In this document: positions 43,820 to 52,658 of the stretch, piece by piece
Layout of the letters: each line of letters begins with the position of its first letter
Position numbering within the stretch: the stretch's first letter is position 1
Source of the DNA: Dongia_A sp039808885
GTDB taxonomy: Bacteria; Pseudomonadota; Alphaproteobacteria; Dongiales; Dongiaceae
Direction: 5' to 3'
DNA length: 64,000 nt
NCBI GenBank assembly: GCA_039808885.1
Contig: JBDHTX010000010.1
Location: 1 to 64,000 of the forward strand
Notes under the pieces: generated by a model
Databases searched by the model: none
Told to the model about the DNA's origin: nothing
Seen by the model: the letters and a program-made list of their open reading frames with translations, nothing else
Translations under genes and position numbers: made by a program

Positions 43820-44374
43820 ATGGGATTGCTCATCTTCGGCCTGGCGCTGTTCGTAGGCGCCCATCTGCTGCCAAGCAGCCAGGCGCTGCGCGGCGCGCTG
43901 GTCGCCCGGCTGGGCCAGAACGGCTACAAGGCGCTGTTTTCGATCGCCTCGGGCGCGGGCCTGGTCCTGACCGTGATCGGTTACGGCCGGGCGCCGGGGG
44001 AGCAGATCTTCCAGCCCTCCGAAACCGCGCGGGCGCTGCTGCCCGTGGCCATGGCGCTGGCCTTCGTCCTGGTGGCGACGGCCTACGCGCCGGGCCGGCT
44101 GCGCCGCCTGTTGCGACACCCCATGCTGGCCGGCGTGCTGATCTGGTCGGGGCTGCACTTCCTGGCCAATGGCGACCTGGCCGGCAACATCCTGTTCGGC
44201 ACCTTCGCGGCCTGGAGCGCCTTTGCCATCCTGTCGGCGACGCGGCGCGGCCAGAAGATCGGCGGCCCGCAGACTCGCGCCGGGGCCGATATCATCGCGG
44301 TCGTCCTCGGCTTGGCCGCTTTCGCCGCCATACTCTATTTGCATGAAACCCTGTTCGGCGTGTCGCCCTTCTAG
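43820..44374 (+). CDS. NnrU family membrane protein
   Basis: Protein of 184 residues with about five helices. It begins MGLLIFGLALFVGAHLLPSS and has GYKALFSIASGAGLVLTVIG and LWSGLHFLANGDLAGNIL-like RHPMLAGVLIWSGLHFLANG, the conserved NnrU (PF07298) core with its His. NnrU acts in nitrite/nitric oxide denitrification in some bacteria, but many homologues have no such context; here no nir or nor genes are seen. GGAAG precedes ATG 43820. Convergent with the dioxygenase gene. Confidence 0.88.
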   Translation: MGLLIFGLALFVGAHLLPSSQALRGALVARLGQNGYKALFSIASGAGLVLTVIGYGRAPGEQIFQPSETARALLPVAMALAFVLVATAYAPGRLRRLLRHPMLAGVLIWSGLHFLANGDLAGNILFGTFAAWSAFAILSATRRGQKIGGPQTRAGADIIAVVLGLAAFAAILYLHETLFGVSPF

Positions 44375-44401
44375 GGCTTCGCACGCGGGCTAGTTGGCCC
44401 G

Positions 44402-45586
44402 CTAGCTGGTCTGCCGACGCGCGGCGTGGTCCGCCAGCGCCTGGGCGAAGACATCGTGCGGCCAATTCTCCGCCAGCGCGCGCCGCATGAGTTGCGCCTG
44501 AGTTTCCGGCGCCAGCCCGCCGATGGGCGGATCTCTGTCGAGGTTGGTCGGGAACGAGTAACCCTCGGCGCAGGCGGCGACCGCGTTGGCGCATTCCGCC
44601 GCCCCAAGCGCGCCGGACGCGCGCAGCTCCAGCAAGGCTGGATAGAGCGCCGCGCACATGCGCACGCGGTCAACGCTCTCCATGGCCCGGCCATAGGCCG
44701 AGGAAACCTGCAGCAAATTCGCCATCCGCCGGACATGCGTCGTGCGGTTGCTGCCGGCGGCGTGGAACAGGGCCGGATTGAAGAACACCGCGTCGCCCTT
44801 GGCCAGCGGCAGCTGGATGTGGTGCCGGGCGAAATAGTCGATGAAATCCGGCCGGCGCCAGGCGATATAGCCCGGCTCGTAGAGCTGGGAATACGGCAGA
44901 TACAGCGTCGGCCCGCTTTCCACCGGCATGTCGCAATGAGCGACCGCACCCTGCAGCGTCAGCACCGGCGACAGCCGATGCGCGTGAGCGGGAAAGCGAA
45001 CCAGCTCGTCCGCCGCCTGGAATCCCATGTGGTAGTCGCGATGCGGCGACTGCGCCGCGCCGCCGGGATTTACCACGTTGACCTGCGAGGTGATCTGGTA
45101 GTGCGGGCCGAGCCAGGCCTCGCTGACCAGCGCGATCACTTCGTTGGCGTAGTAGCGCGCGAAACCCAAGGGGTCGCGCAGGCACTCCTTCTCCAATGCG
45201 TTCCAGACGCGGTCATTGGCGCCCGGCTTGGCGAAATGGTCGCCGGCATTGACGTTCGACGCGCGCTGCTCGGCGATCATCGCCTCGAAGGCGGCGGTCG
45301 CGCCGTCCACCACGGCGGGATCGGCGAAGGCGCGCTGGAAAATCAGGATGCCGGGGCCGCTCATCATCAGGTCGGCCCATTCCGTCATCAGGGCGCGGCG
45401 GCCGTTTTCGTCCCTGGCGATCCGGCGCACGTCGTCGCCGTCATAGACCGGCACGTTCTGCTGCACACCCCTGGCGTAGGGAAAGGCGGCGGCATCGGTC
45501 TCGCGCTCGACCAGCCGTCGAAAATCCTCGAGACGGCAATCTGCCTCACTCAACCAGATGGCGCGGCGGTTCGAGGCTGAATCCAT
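44402..45586 (-). CDS. PhyH-type (phytanoyl-CoA) Fe(II)/2-oxoglutarate dioxygenase
   Basis: Protein of 394 residues from ATG 45586 (TTG 45592 is a poor alternative). The iron triad is visible: His182-x-Asp184 in AQSPHRDYHMG and distal His275 in LFHAAGSN, with the Arg (RR at 286-287) that binds 2-oxoglutarate. The long N-terminal region (1-150) and C-terminal tail from 310 are larger than in the minimal fold. The substrate is unknown. No partner gene on the same strand is close. Confidence 0.8.
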   Translation of the reverse strand: MDSASNRRAIWLSEADCRLEDFRRLVERETDAAAFPYARGVQQNVPVYDGDDVRRIARDENGRRALMTEWADLMMSGPGILIFQRAFADPAVVDGATAAFEAMIAEQRASNVNAGDHFAKPGANDRVWNALEKECLRDPLGFARYYANEVIALVSEAWLGPHYQITSQVNVVNPGGAAQSPHRDYHMGFQAADELVRFPAHAHRLSPVLTLQGAVAHCDMPVESGPTLYLPYSQLYEPGYIAWRRPDFIDYFARHHIQLPLAKGDAVFFNPALFHAAGSNRTTHVRRMANLLQVSSAYGRAMESVDRVRMCAALYPALLELRASGALGAAECANAVAACAEGYSFPTNLDRDPPIGGLAPETQAQLMRRALAENWPHDVFAQALADHAARRQTS

Positions 45587-45689
45587 GGGCAATGCCAGTG
45601 TTTGCTGGGAAGATGGCGGGTACTATAGGGCCTGACCTCGGCACCGTCGATGCGATGCGCGGCCGTTCTTCCTTTCCCGCCGGAAACGA

Positions 45690-45718
45690 CAAAGGCCGGG
45701 ACTTGCGTCCCGGCCTTC
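45690..45718 (-). terminator. Rho-independent terminator of rplM-rpsI
   Basis: AAGGCCGGGAC (45692-45702) pairs with GTCCCGGCCTT (45707-45717), loop of 4; on the minus strand it is followed by TGTCGTTT. Confidence 0.85.
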
Positions 45719-45743
45719 GCCAACTCGTCGCTCTGGAAGCGGC

Positions 45744-46238
45744 TTAGCGCTTCGAGAACTGGAAGGAACGACGCGCCTTGGCGCGGCCGTACTTCTTGCG
45801 CTCGACGGTGCGGCTGTCGCGGGTCAGGAAGCCGCCCTGCTTCAGCGCCGACCGCAGGTCGGGCTCGAACAGGGTCAGCGCGCGGCTGATGCCGTGGCGC
45901 ACGGCGCCCGCCTGGCCGGAGAGGCCGCCGCCGACCACGGTGCAGACGACGTCGAACTGGCCGGCCCGGTTCACGATCGAAAACGGCTGGTTGATCATCA
46001 TGCGCAGCACCGGACGGGCGAAATAGACCGTGATGTCGCGATCGTTGACGGTGACCTTGCCGCTGCCCGGCTTGATCCAGACGCGGGCGATGGCGTCTTT
46101 GCGGCGGCCGGTCGCGTAGGAGCGGCCCTGCGCGTCGACCTTGCGCTCGCGCTTCGGCGCGGCGACGGGCGCGGCAGCGGCCTTCGTGGCGCCGCCCAGG
46201 TCCTTCAGATCGGTCAGGCGCTGAGGTTCGTTGGCCAT
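45744..46238 (-). CDS. rpsI: 30S ribosomal protein S9
   Basis: Protein of 164 residues. GRSYATGRRKDAIARVWIKP, GSGKVTVND and the C-terminal KKYGRAKARRSFQFSKR (the tail that reaches the P site tRNA) identify S9. The extra N-terminal 36 residues (Ala/Lys-rich) are usual in alphaproteobacteria. One base separates it from rplM, so it is coupled. Confidence 0.98.
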   Translation of the reverse strand: MANEPQRLTDLKDLGGATKAAAAPVAAPKRERKVDAQGRSYATGRRKDAIARVWIKPGSGKVTVNDRDITVYFARPVLRMMINQPFSIVNRAGQFDVVCTVVGGGLSGQAGAVRHGISRALTLFEPDLRSALKQGGFLTRDSRTVERKKYGRAKARRSFQFSKR

Positions 46239-46239
46239 G

Positions 46240-46704
46240 TTACGCGCTCCGCTTGTTCTTCGGGTTCATCGCGCCGACATCCAGCACTTCGGGCTGCTGG
46301 GCGGCATGGGTGTGCTCGGCGCCGGCGAAGACGCGCAGGTTCTTCATCTGCTGGCGGCCCAGGGGACCGCGCGGCACCATGCGCTCGACCGCCTTCACGA
46401 TGGCGCGCTCGGGGAACTTGCCGCCGAGCTGCTTGCCCATGGTGATTTCCTTGACGCCGCCCGGATGGCCGGTGTGCCAGTGGAACAGCTTGTCCTGCAG
46501 CTTGTTGCCGGTGACCTTCACCTTGGCGGCATTGATGATGATCACGTTGTCGCCGCAATCCATGTGCGGGGTGAAGGTGGTCTTGTGCTTGCCGCGCAGG
46601 CGGTTCGCCACGATCGAGGCCAGGCGACCCAGGACGACGCCATCGGCGTCGATCAGGATCCACTTCTTGACCACCTCGCTCGGCTTGGCGGAATAGGTCT
46701 TCAT
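46240..46704 (-). CDS. rplM: 50S ribosomal protein L13
   Basis: Protein of 154 residues. MKTYSAKPSEVVKKWILIDA, LGRLASIVANRLRGKHKTTF, HTGHPGGVKEI and RAVERMVPRGPLGRQQM-like segments are L13 features. GAGGAG sits seven bases before ATG 46704. Promoter and a leader with stem-loops lie upstream; L13 is known to control its own operon in E. coli, which would fit. Confidence 0.98.
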   Translation of the reverse strand: MKTYSAKPSEVVKKWILIDADGVVLGRLASIVANRLRGKHKTTFTPHMDCGDNVIIINAAKVKVTGNKLQDKLFHWHTGHPGGVKEITMGKQLGGKFPERAIVKAVERMVPRGPLGRQQMKNLRVFAGAEHTHAAQQPEVLDVGAMNPKNKRSA

Positions 46705-46762
46705 GGTGTTTGCTCCTCTAGGCCGGTCGGGCGCCAGGGCGCCGATCCGGCAATCGGCGGTT

Positions 46763-46791
46763 CGTATAGAGGAGCAATCGCAAGGCGTCAA
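46763..46791 (-). promoter_or_regulatory. Sigma-70 promoter of rplM-rpsI
   Basis: On the minus strand TTGACG (46786-46791), 17-base spacer, TATACG (46763-46768). The leader to the rplM ATG is about 50 bases and holds the hairpin CGCCGAT/ATCGGCG (about 46740-46759). Confidence 0.8.
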
Positions 46792-46912
46792 CGGGAAGTA
46801 TTCTCGTATTTTCAATAACATAGAATTTCGGTATTATGATACCACAAAGACTTAGCGCGATAAACTCGACAATTCTCCGCCCTTTGGCAAATATAGATCG
46901 CGATGGACGGCC

Positions 46913-47782
46913 ATGCTGCCCGACCCTGACTACGACCTGATTTCCGCCGACGAGCTGAACCGGCAGATGATGCCGCGCGTCGCGGTGCCGGACCACGAGC
47001 GCTGGCTGACCGGGGATCTGGCCCGCGGCGAGAAGCTGCGCCGCACCCTGCCCGGCCGCTATGACCAGCGCTACGGCCCCGGCCCCCGGCAGATCGCCGA
47101 CCTGTTTCCGGCTCCGGAAGGCGGGCCGAAGGCGCCGATCGTGCTGTTCATCCACGGCGGTTTCTGGCGCGCCCTGTCCAAGGACTACGTGCGCCACGTC
47201 GCGGTGCCGCTGACGGAAGCCGGCATCGCGGCGGTCCTGCCAAGCTATGACCTCTGCCCCCAGGTGCCCCTCGCCACCGTGGTCGACCAGGCGCGACAGG
47301 CCCTGCTCTGGACCCGCGCCCAGGCGGCGCAGCTGAACGGCGATCCCGATCGCATCTTCGTCGCGGGCAATTCCGCCGGCGCGCATCTGGCGGCGATGCT
47401 GCTGGCCGAGGACTGGTCGGCCCACGGCCTCTCGCGCGCGCCCATCGCCGGCGCCATCCTGGTCACCGGCATCTACGACTTGCGCCCGGTGCGCGGCATC
47501 CAGGTGAACGAGGATACGCGCCTGTCGCCGGAGGATGCGGTCTCGCTCAGCCCGCAATTCCTGCCGGTCCGCAATCCGGTCCCCACCCTGGTCGCCGTCG
47601 GCGGCGACGAGCCGCCGCTGTGGGTCGAGCAGTCGCGGCGCTATGCCGCCAAGCTGCGCCAGGCCGGCGCGCCGACCGAGCTGATGATCCTGCCGGGGCT
47701 CAATCACTTCTCGATCACCGCGTCGCTCGGCGATGCCGCGGAGCCGCTCGCCGCCGCGATGTTGCGGCAGGTGCGCCCATGA
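46913..47782 (+). CDS. Alpha/beta hydrolase (kynurenine formamidase-like)
   Basis: Protein of 289 residues. HGGFWRALSKDYVRH (oxyanion hole, HGGxW) at 81, nucleophile Ser154 in FVAGNSAGAHLA, an Asp late in the fold (VAVGGDEPP) and His in LPGLNHFSI. The HGGFW form is that of arylformamidase/kynurenine formamidase-like esterases. No kyn genes are nearby, so arylformamidase is only one option. It overlaps the following methyltransferase start. Confidence 0.82.
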   Translation: MLPDPDYDLISADELNRQMMPRVAVPDHERWLTGDLARGEKLRRTLPGRYDQRYGPGPRQIADLFPAPEGGPKAPIVLFIHGGFWRALSKDYVRHVAVPLTEAGIAAVLPSYDLCPQVPLATVVDQARQALLWTRAQAAQLNGDPDRIFVAGNSAGAHLAAMLLAEDWSAHGLSRAPIAGAILVTGIYDLRPVRGIQVNEDTRLSPEDAVSLSPQFLPVRNPVPTLVAVGGDEPPLWVEQSRRYAAKLRQAGAPTELMILPGLNHFSITASLGDAAEPLAAAMLRQVRP

Positions 47783-48579
47783 TCCCGATGACCGCCGCGC
47801 CGCAACCCCTCTACGACAAGATCGGCGCCACCTATGACGCCACACGCCACGCCGAGCCGGCGATCGTCGATTTGCTGGTCGAGCTGCTGGGCCTGCGACC
47901 GCAGGCCCGCGTGCTCGACATCGGCTGCGGCACCGGCAACTACACCACGGCCTTGCACCAGCGTGATCTGCGCCTGATCGGGCTCGACCGGTCCGGGCTG
48001 ATGTTGCGGACGGCGCGCGCCAAGGCGGACAGCCTGCCGCTGATCGGCGCCGACGCCTCGGCCCTGCCCTTCGCCAACCGCAGTTTCGACGGCGCCATCT
48101 GCACCCTGGCCATCCACCACTTCGACGACCTGGAGGCGACCTTCGCCGAAGCGGCGCGCGTGCTGAACCGGGGCAAGCTGGTGATCCTGACCGCCTTGCC
48201 CGAGCAGATCATGCGCTACTGGCTGCGCGCCTATTTCCCGCGCATGATGGAGCGCTCTGCCGACCAGATGCCGGATTGGAGCACCATCGAAATCTCGCTC
48301 CGCCATGCCGGGTTCCGCACCTGGTCGCAGCGCCTCTATTGGATGCCGGAACAGCCGCAGGATTTGTTCCTTTACAGCGGCAAGCACCAACCCCATCTTT
48401 ATCTCGACGAGCGCGTGCGCGCCAATATCTCGGCCTTCGCCAACCTGGCGGATGAGGACGAGATCGGCATCGGGCTGGACCGCCTGAAGCGCGATCTGGC
48501 GCAGAACCGCTTCGAGCAGACGACCTCGGAATACGAGGACGTCGGCGGCGATTATCTTTTCATCGCGGCGCAGGTGTGA
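47779..48579 (+). CDS. Class I SAM-dependent methyltransferase
   Basis: Protein of 266 residues; start ATG 47779 overlaps the hydrolase stop by 4 bases (ATGA), so coupled. SAM motif VLDIGCGTGNYTTAL near residue 42, LIGLDRSGLML and FDGAICTLAIHHFDDLEATF follow. The substrate is unknown; UbiE-like by motif but without UbiE-specific sequence. Confidence 0.87.
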   Translation: MIPMTAAPQPLYDKIGATYDATRHAEPAIVDLLVELLGLRPQARVLDIGCGTGNYTTALHQRDLRLIGLDRSGLMLRTARAKADSLPLIGADASALPFANRSFDGAICTLAIHHFDDLEATFAEAARVLNRGKLVILTALPEQIMRYWLRAYFPRMMERSADQMPDWSTIEISLRHAGFRTWSQRLYWMPEQPQDLFLYSGKHQPHLYLDERVRANISAFANLADEDEIGIGLDRLKRDLAQNRFEQTTSEYEDVGGDYLFIAAQV

Positions 48580-48598
48580 TGCCGCGCAGGAGGCGAGC

Positions 48599-49387
48599 AT
48601 GACCATCCCCAACGATCTGGTGCTGCGGCAGGACGAAGGTGGCGGCATCGTGCGCTTGACGCTGAACCGGCCGGACGCGCGCAACGCGCTATCGCTGGAA
48701 ATGATGCGGCAGTTCATGGCGCATCTGGAATCGATGGCGCAGGACGACAAGGCCCGCGTCGTCATCCTGTCCGGCAATGGCCCCGCCTTCTGCGCCGGGC
48801 ACGACCTGAAGGAGCTGCGCGCCGATCCGACGCCGGCCTTCTACTCCAAGGTGTTCGCCCTGGTCACGCGCATCATGCTCGCCTTGACGGAGATGCCGCG
48901 GCCGGTGATCGCCGAGGTGCACGGCATCGCCACGGCGGCAGGCTGCCAGCTGGTCGCCACCGCCGACCTGGCGATCGCCGCCGCCGACGCGCGCTTCGCC
49001 ACGCCGGGCGTGAACATCGGCCTGTTCTGCTCGACGCCGATGGTCGCGCTGAGCCGCTCCGTCGCCAGCAAGCATGCGATGGAGATGCTGCTGACCGGCG
49101 ACATGATCGACGCCCAGGAAGCGGCGCGCATCGGCCTCGTCAACCGCGTGGTGCCGCCGTCGGAGGTCGCCGCCGCCACCATGGCGCTGGCCAAGAAGAT
49201 CGCCAGCAAGTCGATCTATACGATGAAAACCGGCAAGGGCGCCTTCTATCGGCAGCGCGAGATGGATCTCAAGCACGCCTATGACTACGCGGCCCATGTG
49301 ATGACCGAGAACATGCAGGCGCTGGATGCGGCAGAAGGCATTGACGCCTTCCTGCAGAAGCGCCATCCGGCCTGGCAGGATTGCTGA
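48599..49387 (+). CDS. Enoyl-CoA hydratase/isomerase family protein
   Basis: Protein of 262 residues of the crotonase fold. NGPAFCAGHDLKELRAD forms the first oxyanion loop, IAEVHGIATAAGCQLVATAD the second, and LLTGDMIDAQEAARIGLVNR the helix segment. The usual Glu pair is not complete here (CSTPMVALSRSV replaces the common E-positions), so hydratase activity itself is not assured; this resembles the ECHDC3/short-chain subgroup. GGAGG-like site ahead of ATG 48599. Follows the methyltransferase by 19 bases. Confidence 0.88.
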   Translation: MTIPNDLVLRQDEGGGIVRLTLNRPDARNALSLEMMRQFMAHLESMAQDDKARVVILSGNGPAFCAGHDLKELRADPTPAFYSKVFALVTRIMLALTEMPRPVIAEVHGIATAAGCQLVATADLAIAAADARFATPGVNIGLFCSTPMVALSRSVASKHAMEMLLTGDMIDAQEAARIGLVNRVVPPSEVAAATMALAKKIASKSIYTMKTGKGAFYRQREMDLKHAYDYAAHVMTENMQALDAAEGIDAFLQKRHPAWQDC

Positions 49388-49483
49388 GACTCCCGCGGCG
49401 CGGAGCGAATTGCGCGCGACTCGCGGAGGCTTCTAGACTTCATCCGATGCTTCGGCGCATCGGTTTGAGTCCGGAATCCTGCC

Positions 49484-49963
49484 ATGAGCCAACGCTATCC
49501 GCGCTGGACCAATCTCGAGTTCCTCGAGTTCTGCCATCCGCGCATCCGCGCGATCTATGACTATTGGAACGAGAAGCGCGGCGATCGCAAGATGCCGAGC
49601 CGCACCGATATCGACCCGCTGGAGATGCCGAGCTATCTGCCCGGCATCGTCATGGTCGACGTCGGATACGAACCGTTCTCCCTCACCTACCGGTTGGTGG
49701 GGACCCGCGAGGCCGAGGCGCGCGGCGCCGACCCGACCGGCAAGAGCGTGTTCGAGGCCTGGGACGGCCGCTCCGAGGACGATGTCATCGAGAACTACCG
49801 CCAGGTGATCGCCCGGAAGGTGCCGCTCTATGACGGCGACCGCACCCTCGACCCCGAGCGCGACTGGCTCGAGGCCGGAACCGTCTTCCTGCCGTTGTCC
49901 GACGACGGCGAGACGGTGAACAAGGTCCTCATCTACACCGAGTACCGCGACCGGCGTTCGTGA
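49484..49963 (+). CDS. PAS_5-like domain protein
   Basis: Protein of 159 residues. NLEFLEFCHPRIRAIYDYWN, MPSRTDIDPLEMPSYLPGIV and FSLTYRLVGTREAEARGADPTGK match the PAS_5 family (PF07310), a PAS-like fold common in alphaproteobacteria. It has no effector domain. Function is unknown. Stops just before the convergent nlpD-like gene. Confidence 0.82.
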   Translation: MSQRYPRWTNLEFLEFCHPRIRAIYDYWNEKRGDRKMPSRTDIDPLEMPSYLPGIVMVDVGYEPFSLTYRLVGTREAEARGADPTGKSVFEAWDGRSEDDVIENYRQVIARKVPLYDGDRTLDPERDWLEAGTVFLPLSDDGETVNKVLIYTEYRDRRS

Positions 49964-49996
49964 GCGCGGCCGCCATCCCGAGCGCGGTCGACTGCT

Positions 49997-51178
49997 TCAG
50001 CGCGTCAGGTTCTTCAGCGGATCGACGGCCTTGGTCCCCTGCCGCAATTCGAAATGCAGCTGTGGCGTGTCGACATTGCCGGTGCTGCCCACGCGGGCGA
50101 TGATCTGGCCCTGCTTGACCTTGTCGCCCTTCTTCACCAGCAGCGCCGAGTTGTGCGCATAAGCGGTCACCCACCCATCGGCATGGCGCAGCAGCACCAT
50201 GTTGCCGAAGCCGCGCAATTCGTTGCCGGCGTACGCAACCGTGCCTGCGGCGGAGGCCAAGACCGGCGCGCCGGCGGGCGCCGCGATGTTGATGCCGTCG
50301 TTGCGCTGATTGTCCTTGGTCGGGCCGAACTTGCCGATGACCTTGCCATCAACCGGCCAGATGAAGGCGCTGTTGGGCTTCACGTCGGGCAGCGGATCGC
50401 CTTTCGACGCCGGCGGAACCGCAGCCGGCGCCGGGGCCGGCTCGATCGACGCGGTCTGCGGCGCAGGTTGGGACGCAGGCGCGGGAGGAGTCTGGGGCGC
50501 AGCTTGGGGCGTGGGCGCCGGCTGCAAAGGTGGCAGCGACGACGCGGTAACACCGCCGCCGAGGTCCTGCGGCGCCGAATTGGTGGCGGGGGCGGTCGGT
50601 TGCGCGCCGATCACCGCCGGCTGGCCGCTCGCTTGCGGCAGCGGCTGCGGGGCGGACGGGGTGGGCGCGCTGGGCACGAAAGGCTTCGCTTGCGGCGCCG
50701 CGGCCGTCTGGGACGCAGGCTGTGGCGCATCGGCGCCCGAGGGCAGCACCAGCGTCTGGCCAACCTGCAAGGTATAGGGCGCCCGCAGGTTGTTGAGCTG
50801 GATCAGCGCGCTGATCGAAACACCCTGGCGCGCGGCGATGCCGGAGACGGTGTCGCCCTTCTGCACCACGTAGTCGCCACGCGGCTGCAGCGAGAGGCGC
50901 TGGCCCGGCTGCAGCGCATAAGGCGGCGTCAGGCGATTGAGATCGATCAGCGTGCGGATCGGCGTGTTGGTGCGTTCCGACACCACCGCCACGGTATCGC
51001 CGGGTGCCACCACGTATTGGCCGCCGACAATCTCGCCGAAGGCCTGGTCGGAGGCGACCACTGGACCCGGCGCCGGCGGCGGCGCGAAAAGGCCGCCCGG
51101 CTGCTGGCAACCGGCCACCGTCAGCAACGTCAGCGCCAGGCCGAGGCGCCACGCCCAGTATGGAACCCGTGCGCTCAC
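49997..51178 (-). CDS. nlpD: Lipoprotein with two LysM domains and LytM (M23) domain, NlpD-like
   Basis: Protein of 393 residues with a lipobox (LTVAGC, Cys24), LysM at about 54-97 and 101-146, a Pro/Ala/Gln-rich linker (150-285) and a LytM domain (290-390). The LytM metal ligands are degenerate: NDGINIAAPAG lacks the His of HxxxD, while the LHFELRQG His remains. This is the pattern of E. coli NlpD, which is an activator of cell-wall amidases, not an enzyme. GTG 51178 overlaps the pcm stop by 4. The serS-surE-pcm-nlpD order is a known conserved group. Confidence 0.93.
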   Translation of the reverse strand: MSARVPYWAWRLGLALTLLTVAGCQQPGGLFAPPPAPGPVVASDQAFGEIVGGQYVVAPGDTVAVVSERTNTPIRTLIDLNRLTPPYALQPGQRLSLQPRGDYVVQKGDTVSGIAARQGVSISALIQLNNLRAPYTLQVGQTLVLPSGADAPQPASQTAAAPQAKPFVPSAPTPSAPQPLPQASGQPAVIGAQPTAPATNSAPQDLGGGVTASSLPPLQPAPTPQAAPQTPPAPASQPAPQTASIEPAPAPAAVPPASKGDPLPDVKPNSAFIWPVDGKVIGKFGPTKDNQRNDGINIAAPAGAPVLASAAGTVAYAGNELRGFGNMVLLRHADGWVTAYAHNSALLVKKGDKVKQGQIIARVGSTGNVDTPQLHFELRQGTKAVDPLKNLTR

Positions 51179-51849
51179 GCGCCCTGCACCGTGCGCTGCG
51201 GCCGCAGGTCGTCTTCCGGCAGGGCACCGCCCACCAGGGGCACGAAGCGCACCTCGGTCAGCACCTCCTGCCGAACGCCCTCGGGGGTCTTCGTCAGGCG
51301 CAGCAACACCTGGTCGCCGCGCTCGGCGCCGACCGGCACCACCATGATGCCGCCCTCGGCCAGTTGGTCCAGCAGCGCCTGCGGCACGCCGTCGGCGGCG
51401 GCAGTCACGATGATGCGCTCGAAAGGCGCCTGTTCCTTCCAGCCCTTGGAGCCGTCGGCGACCTTCGAGGTGATGTTGTGGATGCGCAAGACGCGGAACC
51501 GCGCCTCCGCCTCCTTCAGCAGCGAGGCGAAACGCTCGATGGTGTACACGCGCCGGGCGAGCCGCGCGAGCACCGCCGCCTGATAGCCGGAGCCGGTGCC
51601 GATCTCGAGCACTTTGTGGGATTTTTCCACCTGCAGCGCCTCGGTCATCAGCGCCACGATCTGCGGCTGGCTGATGGTCTGGCCCTGGGCGATGGGCAGG
51701 GCCTGGTCCTCATAGGCCTGGTCGTGGAAATGCGGCAGCACGAAGGCCTCGCGCGGGATCAGTTCGAGCGCCGCCAGAACCCGCGTGTCGGTGATGCCGG
51801 CGCGGCGCAGGCTCATGATCAGGCGGATCTTGCGCGCGTGCAGGCTCAT
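51175..51849 (-). CDS. pcm: Protein-L-isoaspartate(D-aspartate) O-methyltransferase
   Basis: Protein of 224 residues; methylates isoaspartyl residues to start protein repair. VLEIGTGSGYQAAVLARLA (SAM motif), TISQPQIVALMTEAL ahead of it, and the C-terminal VLTEVRFVPLVGG are diagnostic. Start ATG 51849 overlaps surE stop by 4. Confidence 0.96.
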   Translation of the reverse strand: MSLHARKIRLIMSLRRAGITDTRVLAALELIPREAFVLPHFHDQAYEDQALPIAQGQTISQPQIVALMTEALQVEKSHKVLEIGTGSGYQAAVLARLARRVYTIERFASLLKEAEARFRVLRIHNITSKVADGSKGWKEQAPFERIIVTAAADGVPQALLDQLAEGGIMVVPVGAERGDQVLLRLTKTPEGVRQEVLTEVRFVPLVGGALPEDDLRPQRTVQGA

Positions 51850-52658
51850 CGCCGCGCGGCCTTTCGCGCCCGCTTCGGCTTGCCGAACAGGCCGGCAATC
51901 CTCTGCAGCGTCACGCCATGAGTCAGGTCGCAATGCAGCGGCGTCACCGAGACCATGCGGTCGAGGACCGCACCGAGATCCGTCTCATGCTCGAGCGGAT
52001 CGTCGGTCGGGAAGTCGCCGATCCACAGCATGTCGCGGCCCGCCGGGTCCTTCATCCGGGTGATGTGGGTATGCTCCACGCGGCGACCCTGCGGGGCCAC
52101 CTTGACGCCGGTGACCTCGCCCGGCTGCACCGGCGGGAAGTTCACGTTCATCAGCACACCCTTCGGCCAGGCCACCGCGTAGAGCTTGCGGATGATGCCG
52201 GGCGCGAAGGCTTCCGCCGTCTTCCACGGCAGGTAGTCGCCCTTGCGCACCTGGCTGAAGGCGATGGACGGGATGCCGAGCAAGGCGGCCTCGCGGGCCG
52301 CGGCGACGGTGCCGGAATAGATGATGTCCTCGCCCAGATTGGCGCCGCGGTTGACGCCGGAGAGAACCAGGTCCGGCGCCTTGTCGGTCATGATGTGCTT
52401 CACCGCCATCAGGACGCTGTCCGACGGCGTGCCGCCCACGGCATAGCGCCGGCGCCCGACCTTGTGCAGGGCCAGCGAACGCCGCAGCGTCAGGCCGTGG
52501 CTGGCGCCGCTCTGTTCCGCCTCGGGCGCCACCACCCAGACATCGTCGGAGAGCGAGCGGGCGACCCGCTCCAGCAGTTTCAGTCCCGGGGCGTGGATGC
52601 CGTCATCGTTGGAAACCAGGATGCGGGCTTTGGACAGCTTCGGTAAGGCGTCAGCCAT
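51846..52658 (-). CDS. surE: 5'/3'-nucleotidase SurE
   Basis: Protein of 270 residues; nucleoside 5'-monophosphatase and polyphosphatase. RILVSNDDGIHAPGLKLLE holds the metal acidic pair, VVAPEAEQSGASHGLTL and VLSGVNRGANLGEDIIYSGT are family blocks. ATG 52658 chosen (ATG 52685 lies inside serS). It overlaps serS by 8 bases. Confidence 0.96.
   Translation of the reverse strand: MADALPKLSKARILVSNDDGIHAPGLKLLERVARSLSDDVWVVAPEAEQSGASHGLTLRRSLALHKVGRRRYAVGGTPSDSVLMAVKHIMTDKAPDLVLSGVNRGANLGEDIIYSGTVAAAREAALLGIPSIAFSQVRKGDYLPWKTAEAFAPGIIRKLYAVAWPKGVLMNVNFPPVQPGEVTGVKVAPQGRRVEHTHITRMKDPAGRDMLWIGDFPTDDPLEHETDLGAVLDRMVSVTPLHCDLTHGVTLQRIAGLFGKPKRARKAARR

Noticed and set aside
50420..50740. Repetitive Pro/Ala/Gln codons in the nlpD-like gene as a tandem repeat element
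   Set aside because: It is a low-complexity linker within one reading frame without a fixed repeat unit.
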